The position numbers and the translations under genes are program-made. A DNA stretch of 64,000 nucleotides from the NCBI GenBank assembly GCA_973895155.1, contig OZ316896.1, positions 7,192,001-7,256,000 of the forward strand, written 5' to 3'. Shown piece by piece: positions 19,301 to 31,731 of this stretch (its first letter is position 1; every line of letters starts with the position of its first letter). The notes under the pieces are model-generated. The model saw nothing but the letters and a program-made list of their open reading frames with translations, ran no database searches and had not been told where the DNA came from. This DNA is from Marsupella aquatica (Eukaryota > Marchantiophyta).

Positions 19301-21626
19301 CAAGCGGACGACTAAGGGAGGCCAACTACTGTCCGTTGCTCAGGCAAGCACTCGGAGTGGAAGCAGATACCGACAATCAAATCAAGAAGGGTATGAGCAA
19401 CGTCAATCAAGCTGCTCATTTTTGGGGATGCTTGTTAGAACGGGCAACTGAGTACATTGGGACCTACAAAGACAAAGAATTGGAGAGAGCGGCTCGAGAA
19501 TGGTAGGAGCTCGCTCGACTATGGGAATTGCATAAGTCTGCCTTCTTAGGAGGAGAACTCATTATGGCTGAATTCTTGTGGACGCCTACTGCCGACAAAC
19601 TCGCCGATCTTCTGTTTTGTGAGAACATAATAGTTGGCATCCGGGAGGCCATCAACCGCTGCAATGACATACACTGGGAGTTGAAGGGTAGCACAAAGGG
19701 GTGGACAAAGGCAACCGTGCTAGGAGAAACATCCACGGCAGCCGCTATGAAGAGGAAAGGGAATAACAACAAAGAAGCCACCCCTACGAAAAGAACGAGG
19801 TTGGCGGCACCCAGGAAACTAGTAGAGCAGGGAAGCAGGAGGCAGGCGGAAGCCAAAGAGGAGGAGGTCAACCCCATCAATGCCGTTCCAACAAGAGATG
19901 ACACATGGAAAGGCTGGGTGGCGACCCTCCCCGAGGAGGTGCAATTACACTTTGCACGAGAAGAGGATGCATGCTTTACGGCTATGCAGACTCGGAAATA
20001 CCAGGGCTTCATGGCTAGATCCGGCTTGGAAGCCTTCGTAAAGTTACCATGGCTGAAGCCGGAGGTGCCGGATTTGGACTTACTAGAATTCGTGGGATCA
20101 TGGGAGCCCGAGACCAATTCCACAAGGGTGTATGGGAAGGATTTCTATCTCACTCCCCGGGTGATCGCCGAAGTGTTTGGCTTGCCGATGGGCAATAAGA
20201 CCAAAGTAGATACCAGGAAGACCTTGCCAGACAAGGAGTTTCGGTTGTTTCTAGGGCCATCAACAAAGAATGGCTTCTTTCGAAACACCTGCACCAACCG
20301 CACATAGGAGAAATGATCGATTTCTTGCGGGTGACCATGCATTGTAACTTGCCGAGGGCAGAGATCGGCAAGGCACAGGTCTATCTGGCGGAGAGGCCAG
20401 ACCCAAGCCGAGACTACAACGGGTACCTCCTCACCCAACTAAAGAAGATCTTGAAGAAGGAACAACTGGTGATCGGCATGGGAAGCGTGTCCCGGCTTGG
20501 TTATCATATGCCACTGTTGTGCCGGTATGCCCGAAGTCAGATATTTGCCTTGATACTGCCCTTGCAGGCAAGAGCACCAGAGGAGGTTCCGGAACCGAGG
20601 CCGGCAACAGAGAAACCGACCCAGCCCGACAGTCCTACAATCGAGCAGGTGTTTAGGCCGAGGAAGGAGGACTTGCCGATGCAGCAACCAGGCATGCAAA
20701 ATCTGCTGAAATTGCTAGCAAATGAAAGGAGAACGGCAACGGCAATGGGACCGGTACAGAATACTGCTCCCAAAGTTGGCCTTAGCCAACTTACCAGGGA
20801 AAACCCCTTTACCGAGATCAAGGAGAGAAGGAGGCCGGAACACGAGCCGGGAGTCTGAATGTATGTAGGAGCTTCAAGTCCCGAAGCCGAGGAAAAGCAG
20901 CCTGAAGCTCCTGGTCACGACAGGGAGAAGATGAGATCAACGTGGAAGCTGAAGGAACCAGGACCCGTGATCTGTGAGGCCGTGTTCATGGCAAGACCAG
21001 GACGGCAGCCGGGGGAGCCGGTAGTCCAAGCCGAGGAGGAGGCGGTAGAAGGCTACGACAATGATGACTCCGTCTACGGGTCGGACCATCATTTTCCAGC
21101 AATAAGGACCTGTGGCAGGTTCATCCCCACGCTTCCAAGAGTAGTTCGAGGGGACCCGACCCAACAGAGCAACCCCAAGTCTCCCCCACCAGATGTCGCT
21201 CCCCCGAGCTTTGACGGCATAAAATAGACGGCACAGGAGTTTCAAGAATGACTCAGGGAGGAAGAAGAGGCAGCCCCGGCTAGGGAGAAGGATTTACCAG
21301 GAGGAGGATGGCCAGAGGACATCAGGCGGCTTGCAGAAAAATGAAGTAGCCCGCCAGCCACGATAGAAGAAATTTGCAAGGCGGCTTGGGAACAAAGGCC
21401 GCGGTGGATGATGCCGATGACTTGTACTCACTCCGCCTATGCTAAAGAACGAGCCATGGAGTACAAGGAGATGTATGGGGAACTTGTGCTCGACATCTTT
21501 GGGGAGGAGTTAGAGCAGGGACCCTTTTTCCAGAGGGAAATGTTGGAGAAGCGCCGATTAGAAGAAGCGGTGGCTTTGGAGAGAAGCAAGAAGGACGAGG
21601 TCATCCATCGGGGGCAAGGGAAGCTG
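19301..21626 (+). pseudogene. ORF3, copy A2 (part 2), broken
   Basis: Resumes the ORF3 frame after the C1 insertion and follows the A1 sequence to the start of the coiled coil. Damage: TAG at about 19504; one-base deletion near 20298 (ACCAACCGCAC); TGA at about 20856 (CGA in other copies); TAG at about 21226 (CAG in A1); TGA at about 21249; TGA at about 21343. It is cut at 21626 by LINE sequence, so the coiled coil, tail and LTR are lost here. Confidence 0.8.
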
Positions 21627-22612
21627 AGGTTTACCTAAAGCTTGGATGACCAGAAGAGTGGTGCCTATCTTCAAGGCAGGCAACAAGGACGATGTGCACA
21701 ACTACAAAACCATCATGGTAGGCAATACTTTTGCTAAAGTTTTGGGAGGACTACTTGAAGCCAGATTAAGCTCTTGGTTGGAGAGTGAGATGAAAAGGGC
21801 ACCTTCACAAGCAGGTTTTAGGAGAGAATTCAGCACTATGGATCACATTCTCTGCTTGAGGGTGTTGTGTGAAAAGGCCAAATCTCCACATAAACCATTA
21901 TTTTGCTTGTTTGTGGACTTCTCCAAGGCCTTTGACAAAGTTTCCCGATCCAAGCTTTGGGATAGGATGGTGGAGTTGGAAGTGCCTGAAGAGCTCAGGT
22001 TGGCTGTTTCTAAATTGTACCAAGAAGTGCGCATCAAACTTTCAAAGGAAACCTCTGAAGAAATCTGGAGCACTCTTGGGGTGATCCAAGGTTGTCCTCT
22101 CTCACCAACTCTCTTTGGCATCTTCATTGATCAGCTACACAACATTTTGGAGGAGCATGGTGGAGTGGGCACTCAATTGGGTAGGTTTGTCCTCCAACTT
22201 CTTATATTTGCAGATGATGTGGTCCTACTTGCTCATGCTCAAGAAGCTTTGCAAAGACATCTCAATGCCTTGGAGGAGTTTTGTCAAGCAACAGGGATGG
22301 TAGTCAACCTCAAGAAGACCAAGTGTTTGGGCATTGGCACACGACAAAATCCAGAGCTCTACTTCCAAGGGAATCTGGTGGAATTTGTGAGGACCTACAA
22401 ATACCTTGGGGTGGAGTTCTCTCAAAACTTGAGTTGGGCCTCATGTGTAAAATCTAGGGCTGCCAATGGGTACAGAGCTTTTTATGCATTCATGAACAAA
22501 TGCAAAAGAGCTGGTCTACACACTTGGAGGTTAAGGAAACATCTCTTTGGAGCTTTGGTGAAACCAGTCATTCTTTATGGAGCACCAATTTGGGGAGCAG
22601 GTGTGTCTAAAT
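21627..22612 (+). mobile_element. LINE fragment L2
   Basis: Corresponds to positions 9050-10032 of L1 with very few differences. The RT frame is open from 21646 (MTRRVVPIFK...) through FVDFSKAFDKV and IFADDVVLL to the break at 22612. It lacks both LINE ends. Immediately downstream, in inverted orientation, lies L3. Confidence 0.85.
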
Positions 22613-23270
22613 GGTAATGGTAATGTATTATAAGCTCCGGGACCATGAAAGTCAAAGGAGCTGCCACAAAAAGTAAAGTACAATGCAATCAAAGAAAAGA
22701 GCAACCAAAAGAGATTGCTCAGAAGAGGACAACTATGTCCTCAAAGAAACTATGGACCTAGAGAGCCCTGAAAGATTTTCCAAACCTATTCTCCTTTCCC
22801 TATCCACCGCAAAGATATATCTTCCAAGTTGCTGAGGGGGCAGACCAAACAATGCATACAAATCTTTCACCAAGATCTGAGATGCCATCCTAACCCCCTC
22901 ATAAAACTTGCAAGCAATGAATACATGATATTCATTCTCTATACTAGAGCTATCACATAGTTGACAAACCCTCTTTTTCCTGTCAATATCCTTCCATCTC
23001 CCTTGTTCTACTTCAAGGTGGTGTGAGCTTAGTCTATACTGAGCAATAAGTTGTCTAAGTTGTACTGAGATAGTGCTAGATAAGTATTCTTGTTCTCGAT
23101 ATTTCTTCATGGGGTTCACATCTCTCATGTAGTATTGCTGCCGTGGGCTAGGTTCATGCCAAAGTTTGTGCAAAGCCTTTTGCTCAAGTTTTGCTCTTAG
23201 CTTGGTTGGGTGTGTTGGCCATTCATGTTCAGGAAAATCCCAAGCATGGGCCCACCTGCACACATCTGCA
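22613..23270 (-). mobile_element. LINE fragment L3, inverted, with 3' tail
   Basis: Reverse complement of L1 positions 10252-10918. Its tail (GGTAATGGTAATG on the plus strand) abuts the 3' break of L2, and its 5' break abuts family A RT. It encodes the C-terminal 180 or so residues of the LINE ORF, including the CQLCDS...HVFIAC zinc motif, in an open frame (23287-22733). Confidence 0.85.
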
Positions 23271-25997
23271 AAACTAGGAGAACCCAAAACTAGGAGAACA
23301 CCGAATCGATCTCATGTTAGGGGCCAAATCATTTCGACAACCGATTCGAAGGATGAACCCTAAGTATTCTCTGATGGTCAAGGTTGAAATCGATAAACTA
23401 GTGGAAGCCGGATTCATCACTCCAGTCCTGCATTCAGACTGGGTGTTTCCAATTGTGATAGTTCCCAAGAAAGCTGGACCCGATGGTAAACCAAAGATCC
23501 GGGTTTGTCAGGATTAGAGGAAGTTGAATGAGGCTACGTTAAAAGACCATTTTCCCTTACCCTTTACTGATATGGTACTAGACATGGTGGCCAGTCATGA
23601 ACTATACTCATTCATGGATGGATACTCTGGTTATAACCAAATCAGGATTAGGCAGGAGGATCAAATCAAGACAGCCTTCATCACGGAATGGGGGATCTAT
23701 GTCTTCAATCGTATGCCGTTTGGACTCTGTAACGCACCAGCTACGTTCCAACGATTAATGGTGAACATTTTTCATGACTACTTGAGAAAATTCATGGAAA
23801 TCTTCATTGATGACTTTGCAGTATTTGGGAAGACATCGAAACATGCTAAATACCTCAGGAAAACCTTCATGAGATGCAGAGAGGTAGGCCTCAAGTTACA
23901 CCCAGATAAATGTTTCTTTGGCGTAACAGAGGGTGTGCTACTAGGTCACAAGGTATCAAAAAAGGGCATTGAAATTGATAAGGGTAAACTAGCAGTGTGG
24001 CTAGATATCATGCAACCTAAGAACATAAAGGATGTGAGATCCTTCTTGGGTTGCATTGGTTATTATCGCCGGTTCATCAAGGATTTTGCCAAGCTAGCTT
24101 TACCATTAACCAACATGCTCAAGGCAGGTGCAGACTTTGAACCCACACCAGAACGAGTGACAGCGGTGGTGGAATTGAAGCAGATGTTAGTAGAGGCCCC
24201 AGTCATGATAGCACCAGACTGGAACAAGGATTTTTATGTCTTTGTAGATGTCTCAGGCTTCTGTATCGGCTCAGTACTAAGTCAGTTAGATGAGAAAGGA
24301 AGGGACCATCCTATATACTTTGCAAGCCGCCAGCTTGCCGATGCCGAACGAAACTACTCCACCACAGAAAAAGAAGCATTAGGAGTCATTTATTCATGTA
24401 AAAATTTTAGGCATTATCTGCTAGGGTACAAGGTAATCTTTCATACTGATCATGAAAGTTTAAAGTACCTAGTAAATAAGCCGGACCTTACAGGCAGGGT
24501 AGCAAGATGGATTTTACTATTACAGGAGTTTGACTACGAGCTAAAAATCAAGCCGGGAAAGCTACACGCCAATGCCGACTTCTTTTCAAGGATCACAGGT
24601 GAACCTGCCACGGATTGCGTCGACGATCGATTTCCCGACGAGGAGCTATTTGTTGTGGAAATAGCTGATACATGGTACCCTGAGATTTTACAATTTCTCA
24701 GCACTTCCAGATTACAACCCGGGCTAAGCCGAGAGCAAGTCGTAGTCTTTTTGCGGAAGGTCAGACAGTATCAGTGCATCAAGGGCGTGCTACACAGGCA
24801 TGGAATCAGCGGCACAATTCAAAGGTGTTTGGAGGAGGGAGAGGTAAAACGAGTCTTACGAGCTATGCATGGGGAGGAGGCCGGGGACATTTTGCTCTAG
24901 TAACCACTTCTAAAAAGATATTAAATGCCGGTTACTAGTGGCCCACCTTGCACAAAGATGTCTATAAGTTTATCAAACAATGCGATCCTTGTCAACGAGC
25001 AAGAGGACCAAGGGCGTCCACAAGACATCCACTGCACCCTATTCTACCTCTGGCACCATTTGAGAAGTGGGGTATTGATTACATCGGACCCCTGAAACCA
25101 TTGACCCATCCTCGAAGAAACAAGTACATAATCTTGGCCACGGATTATGCAACTAAGTGGGTAGAGGCCAGGCCGACAATGAAGGATGATGCAATTACTA
25201 TGGCTTGATTAATGTATGAGCAGATCTTCACCAAGTATGGCGCACCCTTAGAATTAGTTAGTGATAGAGGAACCCATTTTTTGAATGATATAATTAGTCG
25301 TTTAAATGAGCAGTATTTAGTTAGACATAGGCCTACTACTCCCTACCACCCAAAGGCAAACGGATTGACAGAACGAGCCAATGGAATTATAGGAAAAATA
25401 TTAAACAAAACTGGTAATGGTAATGGTAATGTATTATAAGCCCAGAACAAACTTGATTGGGATGATAAATTGTTTGCTGCTGTTTTTGCTTACAATTTAG
25501 CCTATAAATCCACTACCGGTCATACACCTTTTTTCTTAACCTTTGGACAGGAAGCTCTGGTACCCATGCAACTTGAGATCCCTACATTTCAAGTTACAAT
25601 TAAGGAGAGAGCCTCAAAGGAGGAAAGCCTAAAGGAGCGAGAATATAGGTTAGAAGCTTTAGAGGAGGCAATAATGATTTCAGCCGAGAGAGTAGAATAT
25701 AGACAGAATACCATGAAGCAGCGGTATGATAAAAGGTTGAAACTAGTTAGTATTCACACAGGAGATCTTGTATTACTTTATGACAGTAGGTATAGTAGGT
25801 TTCCGGGGAAACTTTACACTCGCTGGTTAGGACCTTTCAGGGTATCAATGAAGTTCTCTAATGGCTCTGTGCAGTTGGCCAACATAACTGGAGAGGTGTA
25901 CCCAGTTTGCATCCATTACGACCGCCTCAAGAAATACTATATGGACGAAGATGAAGTTGTTCGCGAGGACACTTCACAATTAAGTGGGGGGCTATGT
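23271..25997 (+). pseudogene. Family A pol (copy A3): RT, RNase H, integrase
   Basis: RT from the 5' break: GFITPVLHSDWVFPIVIVPKKAG, KIRVCQD, FPLPFTDM, FMDGYSGYNQIRIRQ, MPFGLCNAPATFQRLM and FIDDFAVF. RNase H contains DVSGFCIGSVLSQ, TEKEALG, HTDHESLKY and NADFFSR. Integrase: zinc-finger end KQCDPCQRAR, catalytic D in WGIDYIGPL, D in SDRGTHF and E in LTERANG, then the GPY/F-type module RWLGPFRV; no chromodomain. Damage: TAG at 23516-23518, a frameshift near 24890, TGA at 25206-25208 and a LINE micro-insertion at 25413-25439. The zinc finger and three catalytic residues remain, so this is the best record of family A integrase. Confidence 0.85.
25413..25439 (-). mobile_element. LINE micro-insertion L5 (3' tail only)
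   Basis: About 27 bp reading GGTAATGGTAATGGTAATG then TATTATAA, identical to the extreme 3' end of the LINE on the opposite strand. It sits in the integrase frame where copy A2 reads straight through (ACTGTAGCTCAGAAC). It is an extreme 5' truncation that breaks the integrase ORF. Confidence 0.7.
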
Positions 25998-26104
25998 GAT
26001 GCCTAGCCAAGAATCACTAGGCCGGTTTACATGGTAAAAGCAGGAGTGTACCCTGGAAACACCTTAGTATAGTAACAAGACAAGGAAAATATAAACAATT
26101 AAGG

Positions 26105-29100
26105 ATGACTATGGAACCCGGGCCGAGGCCGGAAGTAAGGACGTTGGGGGAGAGAACACGATTAGGGTTAGGGCGCGCTAAGCGTCGGCGGCTAGGGGTG
26201 ACCAACGGGAGGGAAGACCAGAGGAGGAGAGGGGTAAGGACCACTCGCGAGGAATGGTGGCTCATTTGCAAGCACGAACTGGGCAGACGACTACGGGAGG
26301 CCAAATACTGTCAGCTGCTTAGGCAAGCACTCTGGGTGAGAACAGATACCAATGATCGAGTCAAGGAGGGTATGAGCAACGTCAATCAAGCGGCACATTT
26401 TTGGGGATGCCTATTCGAACGGGCAACTGAGTACATTGGGACTTACGAGGACGAAGAATCAGAGAGAGCAGCTCGAGAACGGCAAGAGCTTGCTCGACTG
26501 TGGGAGCTGCAGAAGTCTCCCTTCTTAGGAGGAGAACTCATCAAGGCCGAGTTCTTGTGGACTCCTACTGCCAATCAGCTCGATGACCTTCTGTTTTGCG
26601 AAGACAGAATCGTCGGCATTCGGGAAGCCATCAACCGCTGCAACGACGCGCACTGGGAGTTGAAGGGTAGCACGGAAGGGTGGACAAAGGCAACTGTGCT
26701 AGGAGAAACATCCACAGCAGCCGAGATGAAGAGGAAAGGAAACAACAATGAAGAGGCCACCCCGGCAAAAAGAACGAGGTTGGCTGCACCAAGGAAACCA
26801 GTAGAGCAGCAAAACAGGAGGCAGGGAGAAGCCGAAGAGGAGGAGGTCGATCCCATCAATGCCATTCCAACAAATGATGACACGTGGAAAGGCTGGGCGG
26901 CGACCCTACCAGAGGAAGTGCAATTACATTTTGCACGGGAGGAGGATGCATGCTTTACGGCCATGCAGACCAAGAAGTACCAGGGCTTCATGGCCGGATC
27001 CGACTTGGAAACCTTTGTAAGATTACCATGGCTGAAGCCGGAGGTGCCGGACTCAGACTTATTAGAATTTGTGGGATCATGGGAACCCGAGACCAATTCC
27101 ACGAGGGTGTATGGGAAGGATTTCTATCTCACTCCCCGGGTGATTGCCGAGGTGTTTGGCTTGCCAATGGGTAATAAGACCAAGGTTGATACCAGGAAGA
27201 CCTTACCTGACAAGGAGTTCTGGTCGTTCCCAGGACCATCAACAAAGAATGGCTTCTTCCGGAACACTTGCACCAACCCGCACATCGGAGAGATGATTGA
27301 TTTCTTGCGGGTGACCATGCATTGTAACTTGCCGAGGGCAGAGATCGGCAAGGCTCAGGTCTACCTGGCAGAAAGGCCAGACCCAAGCCGGGATTACAAC
27401 GGGTACCTCCTCAACCAACTAAAGAAGATCTTGAAGGAGGAACAGCAGGTGATCGGCGTGGGAAGCGTGTCCCAGCTTGGCTATCACATGCCGCTGTTGT
27501 GCCGGTATGCCAGAAGTCAAATCTTTGCCCCAGTACTTCCCCTATCGGCAAGGGCACCGGAGGAAGTTTCGGAGCAGAGGCCGGCAACAGAAGAGCCCAA
27601 CCATCCTGTCAGTCCTACGATCGAGCAGGTGTTTCGGCCAAGGAAAGAAGACTTGCCGATGCAGCAATCAGGCATGCAAAATCTGCTGAAAATAATGGAG
27701 AAGGAGAGAACGGCACCAGCAACGGCAACAACACCGGTACAGGACACTGCCCCAGAGGCCGGCCTAAGCCAACTCAGGAGGGAAAACCCCTTTACCAGAG
27801 CCAAGGAGAGAAGTAGGCCGGAACACAAGTCGGGAGTGCGAATGTATGTGGGAGCCTCAAGCCCCAAATCGGAGGCAGAGCAGCCTAAGGCTCCTTCTCA
27901 CAGAGAGCAGAGGGAGAGGATAGCCTGGAACCGAGAGAAGGAACAAGGGCCCGTGATCTGTGAGGCCGTTTTCACGGCAGGACCAGGGGAACAGAGGGGG
28001 AAGTCGGGAGTCCAAGCAGTGGAGGAGGCGATGGAGGACTACAACAATGATAACTCCGGCTATGGGTTGGATCATCATGTTCCAGGAGTAAGGACCTGTG
28101 GCCGATTTATCCCCACGCTTCCAAGAGTAGTTTGAGGGGACCCCACCCAGCAGAGTAGCCCCGAGTCTCCCCCACCAGAGGTTGCTCCCCCGAGCTTTGA
28201 CGGCATAAAGCAGACGGCACAAGAATTTCAGGAGCAACTTAGGGAGGAAGAGAAAGCAGCCCTGGCTAGGGAGAAAGATTTACCAGGAGGAGATTGGCCG
28301 GAGGACATCAGGCGGCTTGCCAAAAAAAGAAGCAACCCTCTTGCCACCGTAGAAGAAATCCGCAAGGCGGCTTGGGAATAGAGGCCGAGGTGGTTGTTGC
28401 CGATGACTTCTACTTACTCCACCTATGCTAAAGATAGAGCCATGGAGTACGGGGAGATGTGTGGGGACCTGGCACTCAGCATCTTTGGGGAGGAGTTGGA
28501 GCAGGGACCTTTCTTCCAGAGGGAGAGGTTGGAGAAGCACCGATTAGAAGAAGCGGTGGCTTTGGAGAGAAGCAAGAAGGACGAGGTCATCCGACGGCTT
28601 AGGGAGAAGGAAGCCGAGGTGGAAGTCCTGCAGGCAGCCAAGAAAGCCCAAGATGAGCTGCGGATTAAGCGGCATGAGCTAAACATCATGCAGGGGTAGT
28701 TGGATACCGCTCAGTCTGACAATCATATCAAAGATAAACTGACTCGGACCCAAGGAGAGTTGGCCTGCGCAGTCAAGGAAAGAGAGAAATGGAAGCGGGA
28801 GCTAAGGGACGCAGAGGAGGCCCACTTAACCGCCAACAACCATGCCATGGCGGAGACTCAGAGAAGGGAGAGGGCGTTGAAAGGAGAGCTCGAAGATATC
28901 CACGGAGCCCTTGAGCAGAAGGAAGCAGAGTTAGGGAAATCCTATCAAGGGATTATTGCGCTGCAGCAGGAGCTTGCGTCCCTGACGGCCAGCTTCAAGG
29001 CCGACCTGCGTGAAAAGGACGACCAGCTCGACCAGACTTATGCCAAGATGAATAAGATGGAGTCTGTGGTCGTAGCAGAGCTGGACAAGGAGCTAAGAGC

Positions 29101-29794
29101 AACCCAGGAGGAGAGGGCTACCTTAAAGAAAGAATTGGAGGAAGCCAAAAAGGAGCTGGAGGAGGCGCGCAAGGACCTGGACAAGACCCAGGAGGAGTTG
29201 GAGGAAATTACGAGGAAGATGGAGAACCTACAGCGGCGGGCCGACAACCAAACAGAGCGGCTGAAGAAACAAGCCGCAATATTTAAATGCTTGGCTTCAT
29301 CAGGTCCAACTCCAATTGGGGCAACCCAGTTACGAGGGGTAGTATTGGCCAAAGGACAAGCCGAGACACTCACCCCGGTGCCGGAGGTAAGTGGCAAGGG
29401 GAAGGAACTGGCTGTCGAAATAGGGAAGAAGAAGAAGCGGAAACCTTCTAGGTCTGGGAGTTATACGGCTTCTCAAGCCATTATGACCGAGAAGATAAAC
29501 CCGGCACCAACCTCCGGCATCGGCACGGCGGTGGATCCACCAGTCCTAGTAAGTGGGGATGGCAAGGCCGAGGCCGGGACAACCAGTAATGAAGCCGAGG
29601 TACCAGATCCTCCACTAGAACATGCCGGGGAGGCCGTGGCCGATGCTCAGGCCGAAGCCGAGGGTGGACCCAGTCAGGCCAATGAAGAGTTGACTCGGTC
29701 CGGGGCAGGTAATCTGTCAGAGGATGGACCAACGACAGTGGTTGCGGAGGAAGCGTTGGGAGTGTCCATTGAGGACCAGCCACCGGGGTCGTGA
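26105..29794 (+). pseudogene. ORF3 of family A, copy A3, full length with three nonsense codons
   Basis: A single frame of 1,230 codons from MTMEPGPRPEV to the stop at 29792-29794, interrupted only by TGA at 28133-28135, TAG at 28379-28381 and TAG at 28697-28699. Each replaces an Arg (CGA-type) or Gln (CAG) codon in other copies. It gives the complete domain order: basic N-terminus (1-50); helical segment QAAHFWGCLFERATEYIG near 90; NLS-like PAKRTR near 220; globular domain at about 250-470; variable acidic/proline linker at about 480-760; coiled coil at about 790-1070; Lys-rich KKKRKP near 1110; acidic Ala/Glu-rich tail. It begins about 105 bp after the pol stop. Confidence 0.8.
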
Positions 29795-29847
29795 CGGTGT
29801 AAGGGAGCCGTCCCTTTTAGGGAGGGCGGACGTGGAGGTAGGAGGCG

Positions 29848-31731
29848 TGAGTGGGCAGGGCGGACGCTAATCTCCAAGTTTAGACTAAGGATCAGGACCA
29901 GGAGACGGCCCTGACACTTAGATTAGTGGGATTGCGGATCCATGAGTGAGGGCAACACTTGTGCTCCTGCCTTGCTGTACATAGGTAGATTACAGTTAGG
30001 TAGATTATAGTAAGTAGATTAGGCTTACGCTGCAAGGAATCAGGCGGATCCACAACCAGGTTAAGTACCTGGGCTACGGGGAGTTCAGGGCCTCTTCTTT
30101 AAACAAGTTTTTAGTTGCACCAGCAGGGCTGGGATCAAGTAGTAAGAGAAGCTCTCGGTTAGTTATACAGTGACCCTTGTGTATATTCATGTTTCCTCAT
30201 GCCTAAGAATTGAATAGAGTTGGCCTCACTGCTTAGTTCGCAAAGCTTGTGTATGGGATGTACTGTTTGTATGGCAAGTGGTAATGGTAATGGTAATGGT
30301 AATGTATTATAAGCTTCGGGACCATGAAAGTCAAAGGAGCTGCCACAAAAAGTAAAGTACAATGCAATCAAAGAAAAGAGCAACCAAAAGAGATTGCTCA
30401 GAAGAGGACAACTATGTCCTCAAAGAAACTATGGACCTAGAGAGCAATGAAAGATTTTCCAAACCTATTCTCCTTTCCCTATCCACCGCAAAGATATATC
30501 TTCCAAGTTGCTGAGGGGGCAGACCAAACAATGCATACAAATCTTTCACCAAGATTTGAGATGCCATCCTAACCCCCTCATAAAACTTGCAAGCAATGAA
30601 TACATGATATTCATTCTCGATACTAGAGCTATCACATAGTTGACAAACCCTCTTTTTCCTGTCAATATCCTTCCATCTCCCTTGTTCTACTTCAAGGTGG
30701 TGTGAGCTTAGTCTATATTGCAATAAGTTGTCTAAGTTGTACTGAGATAGTGCTAGATAAGTATTCTTGTTATCGATATTTCTTCATGGGGTTCACATCT
30801 CTCATGTAGTATTGTTGCCGTGGGCTAGGTTCATGCCAAATTTTGTGCAAAGCCTTTTGCTCAAGTTTTTCTCTTAGCTTGGTTGAGTGTGTTGGCCATT
30901 CATGTTCAGGAAAATCCCAAGCATGGGCCCACCTGCACACATCTGCATACCACCCTTTAGCTGAAGATGAGCGCAAGGCATGAAAAGGAAATCTGTTTTC
31001 CTCCAACTCTCTTACACGCATGATGTATTTGAGTGTGTGGAAGAGTGCCTCCACCTCCAAAGGAAACAAGCCTGCCTCTGCAAGTGTAAGTGTATATGGG
31101 GTTTGTGACTTGATCCCAAACTCCATCTCAAGAAATAGCTTTTGCAGCCCCTCAATCTGTTGCCACCCAGATTTAGACACACCTGCTCCCCAAATTGGTG
31201 CTCCATAAAGAATGACTGGTTTCACCAAAGCTCCAAAGAGATGTTTCCTTAACCTCCAAGTGTGTAGACCAGCTCTTTTGCATTTGTTCATGAATGCATA
31301 AAAAGTGCATGGTATAACTCAGTCAGAAGGAGTCATTTTGCTATTTGTGTGTCGCATTAACTTGTGTGAAGAGTGCCCACATCAATGAAGGGAAGTAGCA
31401 AGGGAGTGAGAGTTGGATGTGTCGAGCTGAGAGAGGTCTTACCGGCTTAACCAAGCCAATTGGGGATCATTCCGGCGGCAGAATCCAAATATACCTAAAG
31501 AAAGCGAGGGGAAGACAAGGGAAGGCCTAGATTGGGCCGGCTACGTATCTCATGGCCTGATGAAGGATCTGTCTAATATATATGTGTAAAATGTTAATAG
31601 TAGTAGTAGAGGAGATTAGCAGCGTCCCATGCCGGTAAGCCACGGAAACGGCCTCGCCGAGGACAAAACCTGCGGGAATTGGCTTGTGTCGGGGGGTTTC
31701 TTGGGTTTGGGGAGCCATGGGACGCACCACA
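29848..31731 (+). repeat. Family A 3' LTR of copy A3, split by LINE L4
   Basis: Starts TGAGTGGGCA after the PPT-like GTGGAGGTAGGAGGC and ends GACGCACCACA at 31731. LTR sequence is 29848-30280 plus 31303-31731; the middle is LINE L4. No PBS or gag follows, so this is the true 3' end of an element. The hairpin TTCCGGCGGCAGAA lies near 31470. Confidence 0.8.
30281..31302 (-). mobile_element. LINE fragment L4, 5'-truncated, inside family A LTR
   Basis: Minus-strand LINE with its 3' tail (GTAATGG repeats) at the left edge and 5' truncation at 31302. The target duplication AAGTG is at 30276-30280 and 31303-31307; the intact LTR reads GGCAAGTGCATGG. It encodes the C-terminal part of the LINE ORF in two frames (31291-30770 and 30723-30412), broken by a small deletion near 30722. 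Confidence 0.85.

Noticed and set aside
21627-23270. Simple twin-priming 5' inversion
   Set aside because: The LINE tail lies at the internal junction, not at the outer edge.
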